10,276 nucleotides of DNA, taken from assembly GCA_964404765.1 (NCBI GenBank), contig CAYOLL010000201.1, forward strand, positions 1 through 10,276, read 5' to 3'. Below, piece by piece: positions 1 to 5,519 of the stretch. Origin of the DNA: CAYOLL01 sp964404765 [NCBI: uncultured Gemmatimonadota bacterium]. Its GTDB lineage: Bacteria > 4572-55. Both the position numbers and the translations under genes were made by a program. The first letter of the stretch is position 1. Each line of letters begins with the position of its first letter. The notes below the pieces were generated by a model. It was not told the origin of the DNA. It saw only the letters and a program-made list of their open reading frames with translations, and did not search any database.

Positions 1-1
1 G

Positions 2-1615
2 GGCGCTTCGCCGGGGCAGAAGGAAAAGGCCATCAACGCGCTGAAGAAGATGCTGCTGGCCGCCAAAAAAGATGAGCATATCGCCCAACTCAGCGACGAA
101 TTGTTTATGATGACCGACTATGCCCCCTATCAGCAGCGGGCCATCGAAATCTATCAACGCCTGTACGCCGCCTTGCCCAGCCTGGATTACAAGCTGCGTC
201 TGGAACGGCTGCAGCGCAGCGCCCATCAGGATGACGCCAATCCGGCCAATCGGATGCTGCGCCTTTACAACCGGATTGACAATATCCACAAACAACTGGC
301 CCAGGTTGAGCAGGATGTCCAGCACATCCAATCCGCCGGCGCCGACAACGATAAAGTCGCGAAGCAGGTAGATTTACTGGATGTCATCCGCCGTATTAGC
401 GTCAACTTGAATCTGGAAGATTTGCTGAATACGATCATTGACGTGGCGATTGAAGTCAGCCGGGCCGACCGCGGCTTTTTGATTCTGGTAGAAGGAGAAG
501 ACAAGTTGACTTTTAAGGCCGGCCGCAATTTGAACCGCGAATCCTTCGAAGCCGGCGGGCTAAAAATCAGCCAAAGCGTCGTCCAGCGCGTCATCCAGAC
601 CCGTGAGCCGTTGTTTATTGAAGATACGCCGGCCGATCCCAATTTTAGCGGCGCGGCCAGCATCCTGCAGCTGGAGCTTTTGTCGATTTTGTGCATCCCG
701 GTCGCAGCCCGCACCAGCAACCGGCTGATCGGCGTGATGTATGTAGACAGCAAAGCCGCCCATCCCTTTACCCGTCAGGACATGGATTTGCTGATGATGA
801 TTGCCAACCACGCCGCCATTTCCATCGAAAACGCCCAGCTTTACGAAAAGTCCGAGCACGACCGCAAACGGCTCGATCAGGCCAACCAGGAACTGCTCAA
901 GTTAGACGAGATGAAGTCAAAATTCATTGACCTGGCCTCGCACGAGCTGCGCACGCCGATGGCCATCATCATGAATTACATCGAAATGGCCATCATGCAA
1001 GGCGAAGTGGAAGGCTTTACCGATCATGTGCAAAACATGCTGGAACGCGCAGTAGGCTCCAGCGAACGGCTCAGCCGGATCGTTACCGGCTTTTCCAACC
1101 TCAACCGCTTGTCGCGGCCGGACATTCAATTAGAAATGAAACCGTTCTCGCTAAACGGCATGATACGGGAAATCAACAACGAAGTCGCTCTTTTCCTGCA
1201 AAAACGCAACCTGACCCTGACAGTTCACCTGCCCGGTGAAATCATCGTAACCGCCAACGCCGATACAGTCTGGCAAATCATCATGAACCTGGTCCTGAAC
1301 GCCATTCGCTTTACGCCCGACGGCGGCGCCATCCGCATCGAAGCCGACGACCGGCCAACCGAAACGGAAGTGCGCGTCTGCGACACCGGCATCGGCATCC
1401 CGCCCAACGAGTTTACCAACATCTTCAAGCAATTCTACGAAATTCAGCGCACCGCCCATCACAAATCCGGCACCTACGAGTTCAAATCCGGCGGCGTTGG
1501 GGTCGGCCTGTCCATCGCCAAAAGCGCGGTCGAAGCTCACCGCGGCAAAATCTGGCTCGAAAGCGAAGTGGATAAAGGCAGCGTCTTCCACTTCACCCTG
1601 CCCAAGCGCGTGTAA
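2..1615 (+). CDS. GAF-domain sensor histidine kinase, 5' partial
   Basis: The reading frame is open from base 2, so the start lies upstream of the window; the first internal ATG is at 50 and residue numbers here count from it. Seen: a helical N-terminal stretch (1-100, possibly the end of a TPR or coiled-coil part), a GAF domain (about 108-265), a linker helix, then a HisKA domain with the H-box SHELRTP (His298 the likely phospho-acceptor). The HATPase_c domain follows: N-box MNLVLNAIRFTPDGG (412-426), G1 box DTGIGIP (445-451), F-box around FKQFYE, and G2 GGVGVGLSIA (481-490). Known for the family: ATP-driven autophosphorylation on His, then transfer to a response regulator Asp. No membrane segment is visible, so a cytoplasmic sensor is likely, with the GAF domain binding a small molecule or chromophore; the ligand cannot be read. 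No response regulator follows, so the partner lies upstream or elsewhere. All catalytic boxes look intact. Confidence 0.93.
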   Translation, partial: GASPGQKEKAINALKKMLLAAKKDEHIAQLSDELFMMTDYAPYQQRAIEIYQRLYAALPSLDYKLRLERLQRSAHQDDANPANRMLRLYNRIDNIHKQLAQVEQDVQHIQSAGADNDKVAKQVDLLDVIRRISVNLNLEDLLNTIIDVAIEVSRADRGFLILVEGEDKLTFKAGRNLNRESFEAGGLKISQSVVQRVIQTREPLFIEDTPADPNFSGAASILQLELLSILCIPVAARTSNRLIGVMYVDSKAAHPFTRQDMDLLMMIANHAAISIENAQLYEKSEHDRKRLDQANQELLKLDEMKSKFIDLASHELRTPMAIIMNYIEMAIMQGEVEGFTDHVQNMLERAVGSSERLSRIVTGFSNLNRLSRPDIQLEMKPFSLNGMIREINNEVALFLQKRNLTLTVHLPGEIIVTANADTVWQIIMNLVLNAIRFTPDGGAIRIEADDRPTETEVRVCDTGIGIPPNEFTNIFKQFYEIQRTAHHKSGTYEFKSGGVGVGLSIAKSAVEAHRGKIWLESEVDKGSVFHFTLPKRV

Positions 1616-1635
1616 CGCAAAACGTCGTTTTGCGT
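1615..1635 (+). terminator. Hairpin just after the kinase stop codon
   Basis: A perfect 9-bp inverted repeat, ACGCAAAAC / GTTTTGCGT, with a 3-base loop begins on the last base of the kinase stop codon. No run of T follows, so it is a weak intrinsic terminator at best; it could instead stabilise the 3' end of the kinase mRNA. Confidence 0.4.
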
Positions 1636-1658
1636 GCTGGAAAACCTCCCCTACCGCC

Positions 1659-1728
1659 GGAGGATTTTACGCCGGACAATCTGTTTGGGCGGAAAATATT
1701 GCAGACCGGCGTACGGATTGTTTGATGA
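1659..1728 (+). pseudogene. C-terminal tail fragment, copy 1 of a duplicated gene end
   Basis: This stretch reads EDFTPDNLFGRKILQTGVRI, then Val and a stop, in one frame. It matches 2804-2873 with about 7 differences in 69 bases. No upstream coding part with a start survives here, so it is the orphaned 3' end of a gene. The style (acidic, PDNLF, a hydrophobic end of type ILxTGVRI) recalls the C-terminal tails of small nucleotidyltransferase (MNT) proteins, but that family call is a guess. A further 24-codon open stretch to 1792 (LFDEFPEF, SAYNNARGVKN) looks protein-like and may be more debris. Otherwise 1729-1883 holds only the abrB leader. Confidence 0.6.
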
Positions 1729-1883
1729 GTTTCCTGAATTTTGCTCCGCCTATAACAACGCCCGCGGCGTCAAGAACCAAGCCCGCTGCTAGCGTCAACC
1801 GGCGGAAAGCCCGACGCCTGAGGGAACGAACGACGGCAATGCATCGTAATATTCATTTTGGATCACAAACGGAGGTTGCTTTT

Positions 1884-2135
1884 ATGACCACTTTAAAAGT
1901 GTCTGGTCGCGGCCAGATTGTCATTCCACTCGATTTGCGGCAAAAATTCGGCATTAAACCCGGGGATCAGGTGCGTTGTTATGAACGCAACGGCGAAATC
2001 TGTCTAACCCCAATGACAGCGGCAATGATTGATCAGAACATTGGGTTTTTACAAACAAAAGGCAAGCTTTTGCGGGCGCTCATGGCCGAAAACAACGGGA
2101 GCGTGAATTATGAAATCGACGGTCATTGCCGATGA
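1884..2135 (+). CDS. AbrB/MazE/SpoVT-type antitoxin of a VapBC pair
   Basis: Protein of 83 aa. The ATG at 1884 is preferred over longer upstream starts because GGAGG lies 8 bases before it and the swapped-hairpin domain begins at once: VSGRGQIVIPLDLRQKFGIK (6-25), then PGDQVRCYERNGEICLTP. The RGQIVIP and GIKPGD signatures are typical of AbrB-fold DNA-binding antitoxins, which dimerise on their own promoter and neutralise a PIN toxin with the C-terminal tail (here about 45-83). The next frame, starting at 2110 inside this gene, is a VapC remnant lacking its N-terminal half, so the antitoxin now appears to have no functional cognate toxin. Its domain looks intact and it may still bind its promoter. 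Family certain; present role inferred. Confidence 0.88.
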   Translation: MTTLKVSGRGQIVIPLDLRQKFGIKPGDQVRCYERNGEICLTPMTAAMIDQNIGFLQTKGKLLRALMAENNGSVNYEIDGHCR

Positions 2136-2295
2136 GACGTTGACCAGGCAAGCCGCGCAATTCAAGGCGTTTCATAAAATGTCCTATGCCGATGCTTTTG
2201 CGGCAGCCCTGGCTAAAATCAAACATGCGGATTTGATGACCGGTGATCCTGAATTCAAAGCGCTGACCCAGGAAATTTCCGTGGCGTGGATTTGA
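2110..2295 (+). pseudogene. VapC PIN-domain toxin with a large internal deletion
   Basis: Open frame of 61 aa overlapping the end of abrB by 26 bases. The first three residues (MKS) fit a VapC start, but the protein then jumps to sequence expected late in the domain: ADETLTRQAAQFKAFHKMSY, followed by ADAFAAALAK (27-36) and TGDPEFK (44-50). Those are the C-terminal PIN motifs carrying two acidic metal ligands (Asp28, Asp46). The N-terminal metal-binding Asp, the central Glu and about 65-75 residues of the usual 130 or so are missing. Known: PIN toxins need the full acidic cluster for Mg-dependent RNA cleavage, so this product should be inactive. Because start codon, stop and frame are all kept, the deletion was in frame. 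It could still be translated, and might bind the AbrB protein. Confidence 0.82.
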
Positions 2296-2327
2296 AGGAT
2301 TACCATTAAAATTGAAGGAGTGATTTT

Positions 2328-2435
2328 ATGCGTATGCGAACGCGAAAACCGACCCATCCGGGCGAAATTTTAAAAGCGCATTATCTGGAGCCATTGCTAT
2401 GGAAACCCCCCGCGAGTTTTACCGAAAATGCGTAG
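2328..2435 (+). pseudogene. HigA-type antitoxin, N-terminal stub
   Basis: After AAGGAG and an 8-base spacer, the ATG at 2328 opens a 35-codon frame beginning MRMRTRKPTHPGEILKAHYL, followed by EPL. This is the characteristic start of HigA addiction-module antitoxins (XRE family; THPGEIL then EYLEPLGL). Homology stops at the Leu about 23 codons in, exactly where the xisI start codon appears in another frame; the helix-turn-helix is gone. The remaining codons (LWKPPASFTENA) are xisI sequence read out of frame. No HigB partner is nearby on this strand. Likely the 5' scar of a deletion that joined higA to xisI. Confidence 0.8.
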
Positions 2436-2797
2436 TGCGCTTGTTATCCGAATATGAAGGGTTGAAAACCGACGACACGCATATTGAATTGATTTTTGAC
2501 CATGAGCGCGGACATTATTTGGCGGTCTGGATTGGCTGGCACAATTCCCGGCGTATTCATCACTGCGCTGTTCATATTGATCTGTGCGCCGACGGCATTG
2601 TGATCCAGTTGAACGATACGGAAGACTTGCTGGACGAAACCCTGGTGGAGATGGGCGTGCCGCGTGAACATATCCATTTGGCCCTGCTCCCGCCGGATGC
2701 CATGCCGCAGTCGGCATCGAGATTAGCCGCAGATTATGCCGCCGCGGCTGTGGAAAGCGAGCCTGCGCCGGTGATGATTGAGCGCACAATGGGTTGA
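2399..2797 (+). CDS. xisI: XisI-family protein (fdxN element excision controlling factor-like)
   Basis: Protein of 132 aa. Seen: EYEGLKTDDTHIELIFDHER, then GHYLAVWIGWHNSRRIHHCAVH, IDLCADGIVIQLNDTEDLLD and EMGVPREHIHLALLPPD. The order (FD..R.HYL, VGW...RIH, IHID, GxIxIQ.D.TE, GVPxxxIxL) is that of XisI along its whole usual length of about 110 aa; residues 106-132 form a non-conserved Ala-rich extension. XisI was named for its link to excision of the fdxN element in cyanobacteria and is usually encoded next to XisH, a nuclease-fold protein; XisH/XisI pairs are widespread and TA-like in distribution. No XisH lies beside it here. The ATG at 2399 is 8 bases after GGAG, and that GGAG is part of the broken higA reading frame. 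It looks intact; its activity without XisH is unknown. Confidence 0.85.
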   Translation: METPREFYRKCVVRLLSEYEGLKTDDTHIELIFDHERGHYLAVWIGWHNSRRIHHCAVHIDLCADGIVIQLNDTEDLLDETLVEMGVPREHIHLALLPPDAMPQSASRLAADYAAAAVESEPAPVMIERTMG

Positions 2798-2870
2798 TCG
2801 CCCGGAAGATTTTACGCCGGACAATCTGTTTGTGCGGGAGATTTTGCAGACCGGGGTACGAATTGTTTGA
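2793..2870 (+). pseudogene. C-terminal tail fragment, copy 2
   Basis: Second copy of the gene end seen at 1659-1728. The frame reads VDRPEDFTPDNLFVREILQT, then GVRIV and stop; a little more upstream sequence survives (SAQW before VDRP). It overlaps the last codons of xisI in a different frame. Copy 2 has VRE where copy 1 has GRK, so copy 2 is probably closer to the ancestral protein. No start codon or ribosome site supports independent expression. A nucleotidyltransferase origin is only suspected. Confidence 0.55.
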
Positions 2871-2899
2871 TGATTGCAACCTAAAAGGAGACTTTTCTA

Positions 2900-3307
2900 A
2901 TGTTCAATGCAACACAGTTAACGAATTTTGAACAAGCCTTGAAAGACGGCCTAGCCGAAATTACCGGCGAAGGCAAAAACGAGCGCATTCGCTACAAAGC
3001 GGCGAATCATGCCGAACGCTGGGCTGACCCGGAAGAAAAAGTTCGGGCCGAGTTTTGGGCGGAACTCATCTGCAAATATCAATACGCGCCGGAAAGAATT
3101 CGATTTGAAGTCACCGTTCCGCGCCGAACGCCGCACGACCGCGCCGATATTGTCATTTACAACGATGACGAACTTAAGTCACCCTATTTTGTTTTTAAGC
3201 CGCCGGAACCACAGGCCGGATCAAGCACCAAATCACCGCGCTGCGGATTCAACATTTCAACGGTAATTTTATACTTAGCCACATCCAATTTCCGCAGACG
3301 CTTTTGA
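2900..3307 (+). pseudogene. N-terminal domain of a type I restriction (HsdR-like) or N-6 methylase-associated protein, truncated
   Basis: The ATG at 2900 follows AAAAGGAG with a suitable gap. Residues 1-99 match the HsdR-like N-terminal module found in restriction endonucleases and N-6 methylase-linked proteins: GKNERIRYKAANHAERWADP, EFWAELICKYQYAPERIRFE, VTVPRRTPHDRADIVIY, then YFVF. ADIVIY supplies the first acidic residue of a PD-(D/E)XK site (Asp83), and YFVF is the strand that should continue as ECK with the catalytic Glu and Lys. Here it goes directly to KPPEPQ and then unrelated sequence to a stop at 3305. Full-length members run several hundred residues more, so this is a remnant of 99 native residues plus a 36-residue foreign tail. 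It cannot be an active nuclease as written. Confidence 0.72.
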
Positions 3308-3524
3308 GGCCATTCAAAGCTATATGAAAAAGGCCGGTTTGCCAGACCCGGAAACTGCGGTACCTAAACTGTTGCGCTATGCGCTCATTTTGCCGCCCTA
3401 TTTCCGCAACTACGATTGGCAAAAGGCGGAATCCGAAGCCGATCAAGATATGGAGCTGGGTCGAACCGCCACTTTTGACAACGTGGCTGACTTTTTAGCG
3501 GAATTGGCCGCATCTTATTTCTAA
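3199..3524 (+). pseudogene. Antitoxin-like gene 3' part, one frameshift (paralogue of 5031-5149)
   Basis: In one frame from 3199 the sequence reads GRIKHQITALRIQHFNGNFI, then LSHIQF; after a one-base deletion near 3292 it continues in the next frame as ADAFEAIQSYMKKAGLPDPE, then YFRNYDWQKAESEADQDMEL, GRTATFDNVADFLAELAASYF and stop at 3524. Comparison with 4958-5149 (LSHIQHLADAVEAMQSDLKK) shows the missing base directly. The tail pattern (acidic helix, D.ELGR, FDNV.DFL.EL) resembles the C-terminal toxin-binding tails of small antitoxins, an inference from style; I do not recognise the family by name. A 66-aa open frame from the ATG at 3324 remains. AAAGGAG just after its stop serves the next gene, phd. 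Confidence 0.5.
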
Positions 3525-3535
3525 AGGAGCCAAAC

Positions 3536-3829
3536 ATGAACACATGGAACACCTCGGATATAAAAAGCCATTTCCGGGAGATGATTCGACGATGCGCGGA
3601 TGAGCCGCAAATGGTTTATGAAAAAAACAAACCCATCGCGGTCATTTTGAACTTCCGGACTTTTAAAAAGCTGTCGGCGCTGCCAAGACGCCAAAAAAGG
3701 CCAACCATGCGCCAACTGTTGAATGAATTGCATGATATTCGGCAAACGGAAGATGTTGAGATGGATATTCCGTCACGCCGGGATCGTTCAAATGCAATGG
3801 AGAGCTTGCTGCATGAACTTTCTGTGTGA
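3536..3829 (+). CDS. Phd/YefM-family antitoxin
   Basis: Protein of 97 aa; ATG preceded by AAAGGAG at 7 bases. Residues 1-50 (MNTWNTSDIKSHFREMIRRC, VYEKNKPIAVILNFRTFKKL) match the Phd/YefM N-terminal DNA-binding fold, including the sequence of type KPIAVIL that forms the central strand. Residues 55-97 are a charged tail (RQLLNELHDIRQTEDVEMDI, SNAMESLLHEL) typical of the part that wraps the toxin. The vapC start at 3813 lies 17 bases inside this gene, the usual translational coupling of phd-vapC pairs. Known role: the dimer represses its own promoter and neutralises the PIN ribonuclease. The gene looks intact, but its toxin is broken, so it is probably now an orphan regulator. Confidence 0.85.
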   Translation: MNTWNTSDIKSHFREMIRRCADEPQMVYEKNKPIAVILNFRTFKKLSALPRRQKRPTMRQLLNELHDIRQTEDVEMDIPSRRDRSNAMESLLHELSV

Positions 3830-4399
3830 TACCAACATTGTCAGCGAAGTGATGCGAAAAGCGCCCGATCCAAAAGTGACGGAATGGTTTGCTCAATTGG
3901 AAACGGCTTGTTTCAGCGTCATCACATTGGAAGAAATTTACTGCGGTCTGGCTTACAAAGACGCCCGCCGCCAGCGAGAGTGGGTTGATAACCTGAAGAA
4001 TTCAGGCCACAAAGTCACCAAGTCACAAAGGCTTATAAAATTAGGGTTTAGGCGTTTTGAAAAAAATATTCTCAAAAATTTATTTTTGGGTTTGAACTCT
4101 ATAACTTGTTATCCCTTTGTGCCTTAGAGTCTTTGTGGCAAAAATTATGAATAATTCAGGATAAGTTGATCAAACTACGCGGAAAAGTTATTCCGATAAC
4201 GGCTGATATTGCCGCCCGCTGTGGCGAACTACGCGGTCAGTTTCGTCAAAGAGGCATTACCCGCACGCAAGCCGATTTGTTGATTGCGGCCACTGCTTTT
4301 CAGCACGGATTAACGCTGGCAACTCGTAATCTACCCGATTTTAAAGATACGGGCGTTCGTCTTTTCAATCCGTTCACCGATGAACTGATCGAAGTCTAA
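3813..4399 (+). pseudogene. vapC: VapC/FitB-like PIN toxin interrupted by a MITE-like insertion
   Basis: The ATG at 3813 follows GGAGAG. Residues 1-62 read MNFLCDTNIVSEVMRKAPDP, then SVITLEEIYCGLAY and DARRQREWVDNLKN: the N-terminal PIN half with Asp6, Asn8 and a central Glu. Foreign AT-rich sequence follows from about 3999, stopping this frame at 4127. The C-terminal half resumes near 4154 in another frame: KLIKLRGKVIPITADIAARC, TQADLLIAATAFQHGLTLAT, RNLPDFKDTGVRLFNPF, stop at 4399. All four acidic PIN positions exist across the two halves, so the toxin was intact before insertion. Removing the insert with one direct repeat leaves a one-base frame mismatch, so a further indel occurred. Upstream phd survives. 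Confidence 0.9.
4007..4138. mobile_element. MITE-like non-autonomous element with 25-bp terminal inverted repeats
   Basis: Left end 4007-4031 (begins CCACAAAG, ends CACAAAGG) is matched by the reverse complement of right end 4114-4138 (CCTTTGTG ... CTTTGTGG) at about 21 of 25 positions. The 130-bp AT-rich core has no coding capacity and contains small palindromes (CAAAAAT/ATTTTTG; ATAAC/GTTAT). A direct repeat GAAgAATTCAGG / GAAtAATTCAGG lies at 3995-4006, abutting the left end, and at 4149-4160, 10 bases beyond the right end, so it is a possible target duplication with decay on one side. The ends resemble the CCACAAAGACACAAAG-type sequences I associate with intergenic repeats in environmental bacteria. 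Mobilisation would need a transposase from elsewhere. Confidence 0.72.
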
Positions 4400-4459
4400 T
4401 CAATTGCAATTGGAAAAATTTCTCCTCGACAAAACTGCGTTTCGTCGCTCCGCCATCCC

Positions 4460-4494
4460 GCCCCAAAAATCCCTTGCCGCTTGATTCCCCAAAT
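4460..4494. repeat. Dispersed 35-bp intergenic repeat, copy 1
   Basis: It contains CCCCAAAAATCCCTTGCCGC, followed by TTGATTCCCC. A near-identical copy lies at 6670-6706 with one substitution and one-base length changes in two C runs. The surroundings (4400-4574) are otherwise non-coding: CAATTGCAATTG near 4401-4412, a GC-rich stretch, and an AT-rich leader for the brnT-like gene. In-frame sequence on the - strand here has no start or ribosome site, so I do not call a gene. Confidence 0.6.
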
Positions 4495-4574
4495 CGTATC
4501 TTAAAATTGACCCTCACAATCAACATTTGCCGCATAACTTGCAAAAGAAATCTGAATAACGAGGTCTATTAAAA

Positions 4575-4826
4575 ATGCTGGATGATCTTGGGCTCACCGA
4601 TCTTGGCTTTCAATGGGACAAAGAAAAATATCGGCAAGTGGTGAAAAAGCATCAGGTCCGGTTCTATGAGGTCATTTCCGTTTTTGACGATCCCAAAGGA
4701 TTTGAAACCGCCGGCCCGGAAGGTCATTGGGAACGCTGGATAAAGGCCAGCCCGCCTGGGTCGGAAGCAACAGCTATGCGCTCCTTTTTAAGCCTCAACC
4801 CCGTAAATGAAGTGAGACATCTTTGA
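4575..4826 (+). pseudogene. BrnT-like toxin, N-terminal part intact, C-terminal part frameshifted
   Basis: The ATG at 4575 has GAGG 10 bases upstream. Residues 12-45 (FQWDKEKYRQVVKKHQVRFY, EVISVFDDPKGF) match the BrnT signature of FxWDxxKxxxNxxKHGVxFxEAxxVFxDP, a RelE-fold ribonuclease. After HWERWI (about residue 57) the frame becomes KASPPGSEAT and ends at 83 aa with no match to the BrnT second half. In the neighbouring frame the same DNA reads KGQPAWVGSNSYALLFKP before a stop, which looks more protein-like, so an indel near 4744 is likely. No BrnA antitoxin follows. Known: intact BrnT is about 90-100 aa and cleaves RNA; this copy should be inactive. Confidence 0.62.
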
Positions 4827-5149
4827 TGAATATGAACTGGCCCGCATTCTTTCCAAAGGATTGCCCGCCGCCGAGCCGAAGCCGATTGGCAAGCCGCCAA
4901 ACGCTGGTTTGAGGAACAACTGCTCGGAAGCGCCGTATGAATCTGCGGCATTGTATCGCTATCTTAGCCATATTCAACATCTGGCCGACGCTGTTGAGGC
5001 CATGCAAAGCGATCTGAAAAAACCAATCCGCCCTATTTCCACAACTACGATTGGCAAAAGGCGGAAGCCGAGGCCGATCAAGATATGGAGCTGGGCCGAA
5101 CTGACACTTTTGACAACGTGGCTGACTTTTTAGCGGAATTGGCCGCATG
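4827..5149 (+). pseudogene. Multi-frame remnant ending in a second antitoxin-like tail
   Basis: Three protein-like blocks lie in successive frames: (a) RIARRRAEADWQAAKRWFEE then QLLGSAV, about 4852-4937; (b) YESAALYRYLSHIQHLADAV, EAMQSDLKK, about 4938-5023; (c) PPYFHNYDWQKAEAEADQDM, ELGRTDTFDNVADFLAELAA and stop at 5149. Block (b) joins to (c) with loss of about 25 codons kept in the paralogue at 3199-3524 (from KAGLPDPE to LIL). Block (c) is about 95% identical in DNA to the 3400-3512 region. No single frame spans the region, so it is a decayed gene. The parent family is unrecognised; an antitoxin role is guessed from the tail and the neighbourhood. Confidence 0.5.
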
Positions 5150-5188
5150 ATTTTGTCATAACAAAACTGATCTCATCCGGGAGCCACA

Positions 5189-5518
5189 ATGACAAGCCCA
5201 ATCCGGTGGACAACCACAGACTTATACCATAACGAAATCTATTTGACGGAAGAACGCTGGCAGCATATTATTGAGCCTATCAATCACCCGGAAATGACTG
5301 ACTACGAATCGCACTTGAAAGAGACGACCCATTCCGGCAAACGCAAACAAGACCCAACAAATCCGCACAAGTATCGTTACAGCAAATCGTTTAGCGACTT
5401 GGTCGATGACAACACGCATATTGTCGCCATCGTTCTGTTTGGTTTTTCCGAGCATAAAAACGGCCGGCCGATTGCCAACAATTTTATCGTCACGGTCTTT
5501 CAAAAGGAGATTGGTTAA
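5189..5518 (+). CDS. Small BECR-fold nuclease-like protein (PBECR/DUF4258-like), putative toxin
   Basis: Protein of 109 aa; GGGAGCC lies before the ATG. Seen: EIYLTEERWQHIIEP (16-30), HPEMTDYESHLKET (33-46), then RKQDPTNPHKYRYSK, NTHIVAIVLFGF (75-86) and PIANNFIVTVFQKE (94-107). An opening YLTxERWxHI...HPEM, a middle YRY, a hydrophobic strand and a closing NNFIVTxxQ is the layout I associate with BECR-fold (barnase-EndoU-colicin-RelE) nucleases such as PBECR2-like or DUF4258 proteins. His26 and His33 and the RYR region are candidate active-site residues; this is inference. It is followed after 1 base by a DUF2283 gene with its own strong ribosome site, an arrangement like toxin then antitoxin. 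The segment IIEPINHPEM is slightly longer than the usual HITERHPEM, so the active-site loop may be altered. Otherwise it looks complete. Confidence 0.66.
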   Translation: MTSPIRWTTTDLYHNEIYLTEERWQHIIEPINHPEMTDYESHLKETTHSGKRKQDPTNPHKYRYSKSFSDLVDDNTHIVAIVLFGFSEHKNGRPIANNFIVTVFQKEIG

Positions 5519-5519
5519 C

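Noticed and set aside
265-753. Long - strand open frame opposite the kinase
   Set aside because: It is the shadow of the kinase coding frame. It has no ribosome site and its composition follows the opposite strand.
1497-1883. An N-terminal extension of the AbrB-type protein starting inside the kinase gene
   Set aside because: The AbrB domain begins at the ATG at 1884 with GGAGG before it. The upstream part has low-quality Arg/Pro/Ala-rich sequence and overlaps the kinase.
4007-4138. CRISPR or tRNA-like structure in the AT-rich insert
   Set aside because: There are no repeated spacer units and no cloverleaf; the inverted ends explain it better as a MITE-like element.
4401-4500. A - strand peptide over 4401-4500
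   Set aside because: It is an open stretch of about 33 codons without a start or ribosome site, over an intergenic repeat that recurs at 6670.
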